A DNA stretch of 64,000 bases, taken from Rhizobium sp. BK399. GTDB taxonomy: Bacteria; Pseudomonadota; Alphaproteobacteria; Rhizobiales; Rhizobiaceae. Each line of letters starts with the position of its first letter. The first letter of the stretch is position 1. A program made the position numbers and the translations under genes. This document shows, one piece after another, positions 46,489-54,740 of this stretch. The notes under the pieces were generated by a model. It was not told where the DNA came from. It did no database searches and saw nothing but the letters and a program-made list of their open reading frames with translations. The stretch spans positions 806,001 to 870,000 of the forward strand of contig NZ_JACIAH010000001.1 in NCBI RefSeq assembly GCF_014194695.1. The letters run 5' to 3'.

Positions 46489-46610
46489 CCCGCCTTGTGT
46501 CTGACGGGCTACGCGCCAGACAGGACCTCCGCGTGACGACGCATCCAGCCAAGTGCTCCGGCCGGTCGCAAGACGGTCGGCTCGCGTGCGGCCCTGCGGG
46601 TCTAGCGCAG

Positions 46611-47600
46611 TTAGAACCGCTGGGGCGCCGCCGGTCTGTTTCCGGTGATTGTGTCGATCCGGTCGAGCACGTCTGGCGTCAATTTGTCCCTATGCGAAAG
46701 GGCGGCAAGATTATCCTGCAACTGACTTGTGCGCGATGCGCCAAGAATGACGGTCGAGACGTTCTTGTTGGCCAGGCACCACAGCAGAGCCAGGTGCGTG
46801 ATCGATATCCCGATCTCGTCTGCAAGCTTCGCCAACTCGCGGACCTTTGCGAGCTGGGCGCGGCCTGCATCGCTCGATAGCTTCTCCTTCAGCCACTCGT
46901 ATCCGGGAAGGTTCATGCGGCTGTCAGCCGGCACACCGTCATTGTATTTGCCGGTGAGGACGCCCGACGCAAGCGGCGACCAGATCGTGGTTCCGAGACC
47001 CAGAAGATCGTAAAGTGGCCGATATTCGGCTTCCACCTTCTGGCGCTCGAATATGTTGTATTGGGGTTGCTCCATCGTTGGCGGCGTGATGCGAAGATCT
47101 CGCGCGACGGCATAGGCTTCGGTCAACTGCTGCGCCGACCATTCCGAGGTTCCCCAGTAGAGGATCTTCCCCTGCGCCACGAGATCGTGCATCGCCCGAA
47201 CCGTCTCTTCGATCGGCGTATCGATATCCGGCCGGTGGCAGAAATAGAGGTCCAGGTACTCGACCTGCAGCCGTTTCAGCGCGGCGTGAGCGGCATCGGT
47301 CACGTGCTTGCGCGACAGCCCGCGTTGCGTCGGCTTCTCACCACCCCAGAAGACCTTGCTGGAGACGATGAAGCTATCGCGGCTCCAGCCGAGCGTCTTG
47401 AGCGCTTCGCCCATGACACGTTCGGATTTTCCACTCTCATAGCCTTCGGCATTGTCGAAGAAGTTCACACCGTTGTCATAGGCGAGCTTCATCAGGCTGA
47501 CCGCATCGCCGCCCTCCACCTGCTTGCCAAAGGTGACCCAAGATCCGAAGGAGAATTCGCTGACTTTCAGGCCTGATTTGCCAAGACGACGATACTCCAT
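46611..47600 (-). CDS. Aldo/keto reductase (KCNAB/YajO-like)
   Basis: A 329-residue NADPH-dependent oxidoreductase with the TIM-barrel AKR fold. The catalytic tetrad is visible: Asp and Tyr in FFDNAEGYESGKSE (about residues 49-62), Lys in IVSSKVFWG, and His in LYFCHRPD. The cofactor part (ILGASRTSQLQDNLAAL) is near the C-terminus. The sequence resembles the voltage-gated-potassium-channel beta-subunit group. Start ATG at 47600 is preferred to a GTG at 47603. Substrates of these enzymes are often ketones or aldehydes; none can be named. It is convergent with PPK2. Confidence 0.88.
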   Translation of the reverse strand: MEYRRLGKSGLKVSEFSFGSWVTFGKQVEGGDAVSLMKLAYDNGVNFFDNAEGYESGKSERVMGEALKTLGWSRDSFIVSSKVFWGGEKPTQRGLSRKHVTDAAHAALKRLQVEYLDLYFCHRPDIDTPIEETVRAMHDLVAQGKILYWGTSEWSAQQLTEAYAVARDLRITPPTMEQPQYNIFERQKVEAEYRPLYDLLGLGTTIWSPLASGVLTGKYNDGVPADSRMNLPGYEWLKEKLSSDAGRAQLAKVRELAKLADEIGISITHLALLWCLANKNVSTVILGASRTSQLQDNLAALSHRDKLTPDVLDRIDTITGNRPAAPQRF

Positions 47601-47816
47601 CACGAATCTCCTACGAATGTTTATAAGAAACCAGCCGGGCGGCTGTTCGTAGCGAACCTAGCCTTATCGCGCTCGGGTGCAAGGCAAAAAGTGAGAGTGC
47701 GGAGTGAAGGACCTGCCGCGGAAAGGCGGGCGAGGCGACATCGCTCGTCGGAGCGACGTATAAGGATGGCTTCTTCACCACCCGCGTACTGCAACTAATT
47801 TTCTTGGGGGAGAATG

Positions 47817-47893
47817 GTACGGTTGGGGGGTCTCGAACCTCCGACCTCAGGTGCCACAAACCTGCGCTCTAACCAACTGAGCTACAACCGCAC
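47817..47893 (-). tRNA. tRNA-His (GTG anticodon)
   Basis: Read on the minus strand: acceptor G(-1)TGCGGTT with AACCGTAC, D loop GCTCAGTTGGTTAGAGC, anticodon stem CAGGT/ACCTG around TTGTGGC (anticodon GTG), T loop TTCGAAC. The extra 5' G paired to C73 is the tRNA-His identity feature. CCA is not fully encoded. 77 bases. Confidence 0.95.
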
Positions 47894-47969
47894 AAATCGC
47901 GTCCGACGCGACGGGGGTCACATACGAGGACTTGGAAATTAATTCAAGTCCTATCTCTCCCCAATATAC

Positions 47970-47995
47970 AAAAAGGCCGGACAAATGGTCCAGCC
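47970..47995 (-). terminator. Intrinsic terminator of the phasin gene
   Basis: On the minus strand an 8-bp stem (47988-47995 with 47975-47982, one G-U pair), a five-base loop, then TTTTT. It lies 23 bases past the phasin stop. Confidence 0.8.
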
Positions 47996-48018
47996 TCTTC
48001 GTGTGTCGTCTCGAAAAA

Positions 48019-48468
48019 TCAGGCCGCCTTGAAGGAGGCCATGACCTTTTCAGCAGCTTCCTTGGAAGGCTTGGCAAGCTTTTCGGCAACCTGCTTGGAG
48101 GTTTCCTGCATCGCCTTGGCCTGCTCGATCGTCAGCTCGACCTGCTTGCGCAGGAAGGTGGTCTGCAGTTCGACGAGTTCGGCGACCGACTTGACGGCAA
48201 GCAGAGCTTCCATGTGCGTCAGCGAGTTTTCGGCGTTCGTGCGCAGAGCGTCGATTGCCTTGTGGCCGATTTCAACGGCGCCGGCCTGGGCGGTCTGAAC
48301 CGTTGCTTCGAGCGTCTTGCTCGCATCCTCGCCAGCGGTCTTCATCTTCGCGTAGGCTTCGCGCGACTGCTGCGCGCCCTTTTCCGCGAAATCCCGGAAG
48401 GATTCAGTGAACTTGGAAGGATCAAACGACGACATTGAAAAAACGTCGTCCATCTTTATGCTCGCCAT
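48019..48468 (-). CDS. phaP: Phasin
   Basis: Phasins coat polyhydroxybutyrate granules and control their number and size. This 149-residue protein is almost all amphipathic helix with the Phasin_2-type layout: DPSKFTESFRDFAEKGAQQSREAYAKMKTAGED (residues about 16-48), a middle ATVQTAQAGAVEIGHKAIDALRTNAENSLTHMEALLAV and a C-terminal LVELQTTFLRKQVELTIEQAKAMQET. It lacks a signal peptide. ATG at 48468 has AAGGAG nine bases before; a longer frame is not coding-like. Paired TGC-N3-GCA sites upstream suggest control by the PHB-sensing repressor PhaR. It is divergent from cbrA. Confidence 0.9.
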   Translation of the reverse strand: MASIKMDDVFSMSSFDPSKFTESFRDFAEKGAQQSREAYAKMKTAGEDASKTLEATVQTAQAGAVEIGHKAIDALRTNAENSLTHMEALLAVKSVAELVELQTTFLRKQVELTIEQAKAMQETSKQVAEKLAKPSKEAAEKVMASFKAA

Positions 48469-48543
48469 TGGTTTGTGCTCCTTTTGCCTCGGCATGGATA
48501 TCGCCTCGTAGGTTAGATGTTCATTATATAGCGCAAGTTTTTG

Positions 48544-48570
48544 TGCATTGCAACATCTTTGTGCGTCGCA
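48544..48570. promoter_or_regulatory. Paired TGC-N3-GCA sites upstream of phaP (PhaR-type operator)
   Basis: TGCATTGCA at 48544-48552 and TGCGTCGCA at 48562-48570, 18 bases apart, 76-102 bases before the phasin start. PhaR repressors bind TGC-rich dyads in phasin promoters of other PHB producers. Assignment is by pattern and context only. Confidence 0.45.
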
Positions 48571-48635
48571 CAACGTGTTAACCTTTTCGGCCGAAAACCG
48601 AGGGCTGTTCTGGACCCCATTCCGGCCTATCGTTA

Positions 48636-48650
48636 TTAATAGACTATTAA
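48636..48650. promoter_or_regulatory. Perfect TTAA-N7-TTAA CtrA-type box upstream of cbrA
   Basis: TTAATAGACTATTAA matches the CtrA consensus TTAA-N7-TTAA exactly and is itself an inverted repeat (ATTAATAG-A-CTATTAAT). It lies 32-46 bases before the preferred cbrA start at 48682. CtrA is the cell-cycle master regulator whose upstream pathway CbrA feeds, so feedback is plausible. Confidence 0.55.
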
Positions 48651-48681
48651 TTTCAGAATGACCGAAGCTGAAGGTTCGATC

Positions 48682-51600
48682 ATGCCCGCAGTCCAATATC
48701 CGTTCATCGACATCGCCGTGCATCCACGCGTGCGGGAACGTTTTTCGCGCGGCGAAGCGATGGTGCTGCTTTCGGCGGATCTCAGCCGTGCTCTCTGGGC
48801 AAACGGCGCTGGCGCTGAACTCTTCGGGCAATCGGCAGTCTACGACCTGCTGGACCAGGGCATCGACGGCGCCGACATCACCTTTCGCCAGTTGCAGGTG
48901 ACAGCCCGGCAGCTTGTGAATGTGGGCGACAGCCGCAACTTCATGATCCGAATTGCCAGGGGCTTCCAGCGCGTTGCCGTTCAGGCAACGGTAGAACTAA
49001 TCCGCCTTTCCTCGGGCGAGCGCGCCGTTCTCCTGTCGCTGCCGGTCGCGACTCGTGCACTGTCGATCAAGGCCTCCGCAGAACAGATGCTCAAAGGGCT
49101 CGACGACCCGGATACGCATATGGCTGTAATCGGCGCTGGCGGCGAAATCATCGCCGCCTCCCCCGGTTTCGCAGCGCTCAGTGTCACACAGCAGACCGCC
49201 AAGGCCATGACCACGATGGCCGGCGATCATGCCGATCGATTGGTGAAGCGGCCCGTCGCGACCGGCAAGGGCTACCTTCCGGCGGCCGTCGGACGACTCA
49301 GCGATGAGCCGGTGCTCAATCTGCTTTTTGCGGTGGAAACCGTCATCGGGCACCTCGACCCGATTGACACCCCGACGGCCCCTGAAGACGACTTATCCAC
49401 AGCCGCCGTTAACCATAACGAGGCGCCAGAGACAGCAAACTTCGTCGATGCGATCGATGCAATTGCCGGCATCGAAGACCTGGAAGAGCCTCTCGACGAG
49501 AACCTCCATGAAAGCGATGTCGTGGAAGCGGTGAACTCGGACCCTGCTGCAATCGCCGAAGAAGCGATGGACGCCGAGCCGGCTCCTGAGGTGATGAGCC
49601 ACGAGGACGGGCCGGTATCGGAAAACGCCGGTGAGTCGCCCGCGCCGGTCGAAGGACACTCTGTCCAAGCCTATGCGGACGTACCGGCAATGGAAACAAT
49701 ATCGGATGGAGCCGGGAACGAGCCGGGTTCTATCGCCTCGAGCGAGGAATCGACGGCGGCCGGAGAGATTCCGGCAGAAACGCCAGCTGTGGAAAGCCCG
49801 GGGACAACCGATCATGGTGTCGAAATCGCTGCAGAGAGAGAGCAGCCGGAACCTGAGCCGGCTGCCAAGGCTGATGCCTTCGTTTTCCACCCGAACAGCC
49901 GCGCCACCCGCTTCGTCTGGAAAATCGACGCGGCAGGGCGGTTCAGCGAGGTGTCAAATGAGTTTGCCGAAGCGGTGGGACCGCATGCGGCTGATATCAT
50001 CGGCACGCCGTTCAGCGACATTGCGGCGCTCTTCAATCTCGATCCTGAAGGCAAGATCAGCGAAGCTCTGGCGCGCCGCGACACCTGGTCCGGCAAGACG
50101 ATTCATTGGCCAATCGAGGGAACGAGCCTGGCCGTACCGGTCGATCTCGCAGCCCTGCCCACCTATACACGCAGCCGCGAATTCGACGGCTTTCGAGGAT
50201 TTGGCGTCGTGCGCCTGTCCGATGCGGCCGAAGACCCTCTGGCGCTTGGACTGACGCTTGGTCCGAACGGCTTGATCGATGACGCCGCAATACCCGACCA
50301 GCCAGAGGCCTCCGAGGATGATGCGGCGCCGGCGCGCGCCGAAGAAGTGGCGGCCAGCGACGAGACAGAGGCAACGACGCCCCCATCCGAAGCGCCCGCC
50401 GCAGAGGAACCTGCTACCGCCGACTCTGACGATGAAGTGAGGACCGAGCTGTCAGTCAATCCGTCGCCAGCCGCCGAGCCGCCGGCCTTGCGGATTGTCG
50501 AAACCCCAAGCCGTCGCCTGACGGACAAGATCGTGCAACTGCATGGCGTCGGCCCGCGGCTAACCTCGGCCGAGCAGGCAAATTTCCGCGAGATCGCCAA
50601 ACGGCTCGAAGCCTTCGGCGTCCGAGAGCCGGAAGTGCGCGACGAAGAGCCTACGGTGAGCGAGACTGAACGGCATGACGCGCCCGCAGCGGATACGCAG
50701 GCAATCACCGGGCATGTTGATGAAGCGGCCACAGACGCCTCGTTTGAAGATCAAGACATCACCAAGGCTGAGGCCGGTGAAGGCGAGACGGTCGATACCA
50801 GCGAGCCTGGTGAAGACGATGTGACCGAAGGGCTGGAAGAAACCGTCAGCCAAATGGATATGCTGGCAAGCTTCATTCCGCCGCGCGCCAAAATGATCGG
50901 GGGACTGTCCGCCGCGACCGTCGACCAGCTCCCCGTCGCCGTCCTCGTGCACGCCGGCGACGAATTGATCCACGCGAACCCGGAGTTCATGCGACTGACC
51001 GGCTACAACACGCTTGAGGAATTAAGCGAGGTGGGCGGCATCGATGCGCTGCTGCAGCGCTCGGAGCTCGAAGGCAGCGCCGGCAGCTCCGGCTCGATGA
51101 TGCTGGTAACGGCCGACGATAGTCTCATTCCAGTCACGGCACGGCTGCAGTCCATTCGCTGGGAAGAAAGCAGCGCCTTGATGCTCGCCCTGATGCCGGC
51201 AGCAAGTGATGCGGTGGTTCCGACGCGACCTGTGCCGCCTGCGGAGCCCCGCTCCTTCGAAAGGATGCTGGAGAAGGTCGCCAAGCTGCAGGTGGAGGTC
51301 GAGGAGCTGCGGTCGATCCTCGAAACGGCAACAGACGGGGTCGTGGTGATCGGCGCGGAGGGTGACATCCGTTCGATGAATCGCTCCGCCAGCGCGCTTT
51401 TTAATTACGACGAGGACGAAACCCGCGGGAAGCCGTTCGTCATGCTGTTTGCGCATGAGAGCCAGAAGGCTGTACTCGACTACCTCGGCGGCCTGTCGGG
51501 CCATGGCGTCGCAAGCGTGCTCAACGATGGCCGCGAAGTGATCGGACGCGAGGCCGGCGGCGGTTTTGTGCCGCTCTTCATGACGATGGGACGGCTCACC

Positions 51601-52404
51601 TCCTCCAGCGGCTATTGCGCGGTCATTCGCGACATTACCCAATGGAAACGCACGGAAGACGAACTTCGAAACGCCAAGAGCGCTGCGGAGACCGCCAACG
51701 AACACAAGACGGATTTCTTGGCGCGAGTCAGCCACGAGATTCGCACACCGCTCAATGCAATCATCGGCTTTTCCGACATGATGGCAACCGAGCGCTTCGG
51801 TCCCATCGGGCATCCGCGCTATGTCGAATACGCCAATGACATCGGTCGTTCCGGCCGCCACGTCCTCGACATCGTCAACGACCTGCTGGACATCTCGAAG
51901 ATCGAGGCCGGGGAAATGGAACTGGACTTCGGCGCCATCGACCTGAACAATGCGATTTCGGAGGCAGTTTCGTTGCTCCAACCGCAGGCAAACAGCCAAC
52001 GCGTGATCATCCGCACCGCCCTCTCCCAGGCTGTGCCCGATGTCGTTGCGGATCTTCGCTCGATCAAGCAGATCGCGCTCAACGTCCTTTCCAACTCGAT
52101 CCGGTTCACGCCGGCTGGGGGGCAGATCGTCGTATCAACCTCCTACGAGGCAAACGGCAGCGTCGTCTTGCGCGTGCGTGATACCGGTGTCGGCATGACG
52201 CGCAGCGAACTCGAGCAGGCCATGAAGCCATTCCGCCAGGTTTCCGCACAGTCGCGACACCGCGGTGACGGCACGGGGCTTGGCCTGCCGCTCACCAAGG
52301 CGATGGTAGATGCCAACCGCGCGATTTTCGCGATTAGCTCCGCACCCAACGAAGGAACATTGGTCGAGATCGCCTTCCCGTCGCAGCGGGTCCTCGCAGG
52401 CTGA
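48682..52404 (+). CDS. cbrA: PAS-domain sensor histidine kinase CbrA
   Basis: A 1240-residue hybrid-length sensor kinase. In S. meliloti the orthologue affects exopolysaccharide, motility and the DivK/CtrA cell-cycle pathway, and is needed for symbiosis. From the N-terminus: an atypical sensor region (1-180), a long acidic Ala/Glu/Pro-rich disordered stretch (about 220-395), PAS-like domain (about 400-515), a second acidic stretch (about 525-725), PAS (about 735-830), PAS (about 877-995), HisKA with phosphorylated His1018 in SHEIRTPLNAIIGFSD, and the ATPase domain with NVLSNSIRFTP and GDGTGLGLPL. No receiver domain or membrane helix is seen, so it is cytosolic. ATG 48682 has GAAGG seven bases upstream, better than ATG 48658. 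Confidence 0.88.
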   Translation: MPAVQYPFIDIAVHPRVRERFSRGEAMVLLSADLSRALWANGAGAELFGQSAVYDLLDQGIDGADITFRQLQVTARQLVNVGDSRNFMIRIARGFQRVAVQATVELIRLSSGERAVLLSLPVATRALSIKASAEQMLKGLDDPDTHMAVIGAGGEIIAASPGFAALSVTQQTAKAMTTMAGDHADRLVKRPVATGKGYLPAAVGRLSDEPVLNLLFAVETVIGHLDPIDTPTAPEDDLSTAAVNHNEAPETANFVDAIDAIAGIEDLEEPLDENLHESDVVEAVNSDPAAIAEEAMDAEPAPEVMSHEDGPVSENAGESPAPVEGHSVQAYADVPAMETISDGAGNEPGSIASSEESTAAGEIPAETPAVESPGTTDHGVEIAAEREQPEPEPAAKADAFVFHPNSRATRFVWKIDAAGRFSEVSNEFAEAVGPHAADIIGTPFSDIAALFNLDPEGKISEALARRDTWSGKTIHWPIEGTSLAVPVDLAALPTYTRSREFDGFRGFGVVRLSDAAEDPLALGLTLGPNGLIDDAAIPDQPEASEDDAAPARAEEVAASDETEATTPPSEAPAAEEPATADSDDEVRTELSVNPSPAAEPPALRIVETPSRRLTDKIVQLHGVGPRLTSAEQANFREIAKRLEAFGVREPEVRDEEPTVSETERHDAPAADTQAITGHVDEAATDASFEDQDITKAEAGEGETVDTSEPGEDDVTEGLEETVSQMDMLASFIPPRAKMIGGLSAATVDQLPVAVLVHAGDELIHANPEFMRLTGYNTLEELSEVGGIDALLQRSELEGSAGSSGSMMLVTADDSLIPVTARLQSIRWEESSALMLALMPAASDAVVPTRPVPPAEPRSFERMLEKVAKLQVEVEELRSILETATDGVVVIGAEGDIRSMNRSASALFNYDEDETRGKPFVMLFAHESQKAVLDYLGGLSGHGVASVLNDGREVIGREAGGGFVPLFMTMGRLTSSSGYCAVIRDITQWKRTEDELRNAKSAAETANEHKTDFLARVSHEIRTPLNAIIGFSDMMATERFGPIGHPRYVEYANDIGRSGRHVLDIVNDLLDISKIEAGEMELDFGAIDLNNAISEAVSLLQPQANSQRVIIRTALSQAVPDVVADLRSIKQIALNVLSNSIRFTPAGGQIVVSTSYEANGSVVLRVRDTGVGMTRSELEQAMKPFRQVSAQSRHRGDGTGLGLPLTKAMVDANRAIFAISSAPNEGTLVEIAFPSQRVLAG

Positions 52405-52413
52405 ACAAAAGAA

Positions 52414-52431
52414 GGCAGCCAAAAGGCTGCC
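52414..52431 (+). terminator. Stem-loop after cbrA
   Basis: GGCAGCC, loop AAAA, GGCTGCC, ten bases past the cbrA stop. Only a weak T-rich tail (GAGTTT) follows, so terminator activity is uncertain. The rest of the gap to 52626 holds nothing I can recognise. Confidence 0.5.
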
Positions 52432-52626
52432 TCAGAGTTTGGGTGCTGTTCAACAAGGGCTTAGTCAGTCCAACATCATGTTTTGGGAGCCAACCGCTCC
52501 GGCTGCATCGTTCATGCGCAGCCCCAAGTTGAATTCACTTCTGACCAACGTCTCTTAACAAAAGGTTGCCACGGTCCTCAATCTCTCAAAGGTGAAAGCT
52601 TGTAACCGGCTCGTTATTTCTCTCGG

Positions 52627-54579
52627 TCAGATACGCAATTCCTCGAGCCCCGCAAACAGCTCCAGTGCCTCTGGATTGGCGAGCGCCTCCTTGTTCTTGA
52701 CCGGCCGGCCGTGGACGATTTCGCGCACGGCAAGCTCGACGATCTTGCCCGACTTGGTGCGGGGAATATCACTGACGGCAACGATCTTCGCAGGTACGTG
52801 GCGAGGCGAGGCGCCGGTGCGAATGCGGCTCTTGATCGCCTTCGTCAATTCCTCGGTAAGGGCTGCGCCGGGCGCCAGGCGAACGAAGAGAACGACTCGG
52901 ACGTCGTCATCCCATTCCTGGCCGATGCAGAGCGCTTCTGCGACTTCGCCCATCTGCTCCACCTGGTTGTAGATCTCGGCCGTTCCGATGCGGACGCCGC
53001 CGGGGTTGAGCGTGGCGTCGGATCGTCCATGAATGACGATGCCGTTATGCTCTGTCCACTCGGCAAAGTCGCCGTGGCACCAGACGTTGTCGAAACGCTC
53101 GAAATAGGCTGCCTTGTACTTTGCGCCGTCCGGATCGTTCCAGAACATCACGGGCATCGAAGGGAAGGCCTTGGTGCAAACGAGTTCGCCCTTTTCCTGC
53201 CGAACCGGCTTGCCGTCGTCATCCCAGACATCCATCGCCAGACCAAGGCCGGGGCCTTGGATCTCGCCACGCCAGACCGACTGCAAAGGATTACCGAGGA
53301 CGAAACAGGAGACAATGTCCGTCCCTCCGGAAATGGAAGCGAGTTGCACGTCTTCCTTGATACCTTCATAGACGAAGGTGAAGCCCTCGGGCGAAAGCGG
53401 TGATCCGGTCGACGTCATCAGCCGCAGGCTGGAAAGGTCGTGGCTTGTTCGTGGTGTCAGCCCGCTCTTGCGGACCGCGTCGATATACTTCGCCGACGTT
53501 CCAAAAACGGCGAACTTCTCGGTTGCGGCAAAGTCGAACAGCACATTCCCATCGGGCGCGAAAGGCGAGCCATCGAAGAGGCAGACAGTGGCCCCGACCG
53601 CCAGTCCGCTTACCAGCCAGTTCCACATCATCCAGCCGCACGTGGTGAAATAGAAGAGCTTTTCGCCGGGTTGAATGCCGCAATGCAGCCGGTGTTCCTT
53701 GAGATGTTGCAACAATGTGCCGCCGGCGGAGTGCACGATGCACTTCGGAACGCCGGTCGTTCCCGACGAGAAGAGAATATAGAGGGGATGGGAAAACGGC
53801 AGCCGCGTGAACTCGACCGGACGTGGTTCAAAGGACGCAATGAAGTCTTCCAGCGTCTTGCCACCCGGTGTCTCGTTGACAACAGAGGCTGCATCGCCGG
53901 CATAGTGGACGACGAGGCAGGGCACGCCAAGTTGCCTTGTCACGGCCGCGACCTTGGTCTTCACATCCTGCAGCTTGCCGCCGTACCAATAGGCGTCACA
54001 GGCGATAAAGAGCTTCGGCTCGATCTGACCAAACCGATCGAGCACGCCCTGCTCCCCGAAGTCTGGCGAACACGACGACCAGATCGCGCCGATCGAAGCG
54101 GCGGCCAGCATACAGGCCACCGTTTCCGGCATGTTCGGCATCATCGCCGCAATGCGATCCCCGGAGCCGACGCCCATCGCCTTGAACGCCTGCTGCAGCC
54201 TGGAAACTAAATCGCGCAGCCGATCCCAGCTCCAGCGGTCGGCGACCTTGTCCTCGCCGCGAAAAATCAGGGCATCGTCGGCGCCTTCTTGGCAAAGCAG
54301 ATTCTCGGCAAAATTCAGGGTGGCATCAGCGAAGAAGCGCGCATCCAACATGACATCGCCATTGATAAGCGCCGGCATTCCGCGCTCGCCTTTGACACCG
54401 CAGAAGTCCCAGACGGATGTCCAGAACCGCTCCCGATCAGCGACAGAAAATGCGTGCAGTTCGCCATAGCCTGCCAGTGAGAGCCCAAAGTCGCGGTTGC
54501 ACTTCTTCATGAAGGCATACATCGGACTTGCCTCGATCGATGCCTGAGATGGCACCCAAAGTGGCTTATCGTCGCGCAT
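52627..54579 (-). CDS. acsA2: Acetoacetyl-CoA synthetase
   Basis: Activates acetoacetate with CoA and ATP, needed in rhizobia to use acetoacetate and 3-hydroxybutyrate from PHB breakdown. The 650-residue protein is an ANL-superfamily adenylate-forming enzyme: A3 motif [19 protein letters not shown] (about residues 266-284), [14 protein letters not shown] (about 316-329), a [15 protein letters not shown] stretch, [20 protein letters not shown], and the C-terminal Lys in [12 protein letters not shown]. Length and the [12 protein letters not shown] region fit AacS rather than acetyl-CoA synthetase. The phasin gene nearby supports a link to PHB metabolism. ATG at 54579; divergent from the AsmA gene. 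Confidence 0.92.
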   Translation of the reverse strand: MRDDKPLWVPSQASIEASPMYAFMKKCNRDFGLSLAGYGELHAFSVADRERFWTSVWDFCGVKGERGMPALINGDVMLDARFFADATLNFAENLLCQEGADDALIFRGEDKVADRWSWDRLRDLVSRLQQAFKAMGVGSGDRIAAMMPNMPETVACMLAAASIGAIWSSCSPDFGEQGVLDRFGQIEPKLFIACDAYWYGGKLQDVKTKVAAVTRQLGVPCLVVHYAGDAASVVNETPGGKTLEDFIASFEPRPVEFTRLPFSHPLYILFSSGTTGVPKCIVHSAGGTLLQHLKEHRLHCGIQPGEKLFYFTTCGWMMWNWLVSGLAVGATVCLFDGSPFAPDGNVLFDFAATEKFAVFGTSAKYIDAVRKSGLTPRTSHDLSSLRLMTSTGSPLSPEGFTFVYEGIKEDVQLASISGGTDIVSCFVLGNPLQSVWRGEIQGPGLGLAMDVWDDDGKPVRQEKGELVCTKAFPSMPVMFWNDPDGAKYKAAYFERFDNVWCHGDFAEWTEHNGIVIHGRSDATLNPGGVRIGTAEIYNQVEQMGEVAEALCIGQEWDDDVRVVLFVRLAPGAALTEELTKAIKSRIRTGASPRHVPAKIVAVSDIPRTKSGKIVELAVREIVHGRPVKNKEALANPEALELFAGLEELRI

Positions 54580-54740
54580 TCGACACTCCTTCTGTTCGCT
54601 CGCCTATATACAATGCAATATCAGCTTATAAAGGCAGTGACGAGCACGGCCAGCGGCATGTATTTGCAAGCAAACGGCATTTGATATATCCGGCATTTCA
54701 GAGCATTAAGGGCAATTACCCAAAGAGACTGGCGGATTAT

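Noticed and set aside
49393..49401. A perfect DnaA box, TTATCCACA
   Set aside because: It lies alone inside the cbrA coding region with no cluster of further boxes or AT-rich unwinding region, so it is not an origin.
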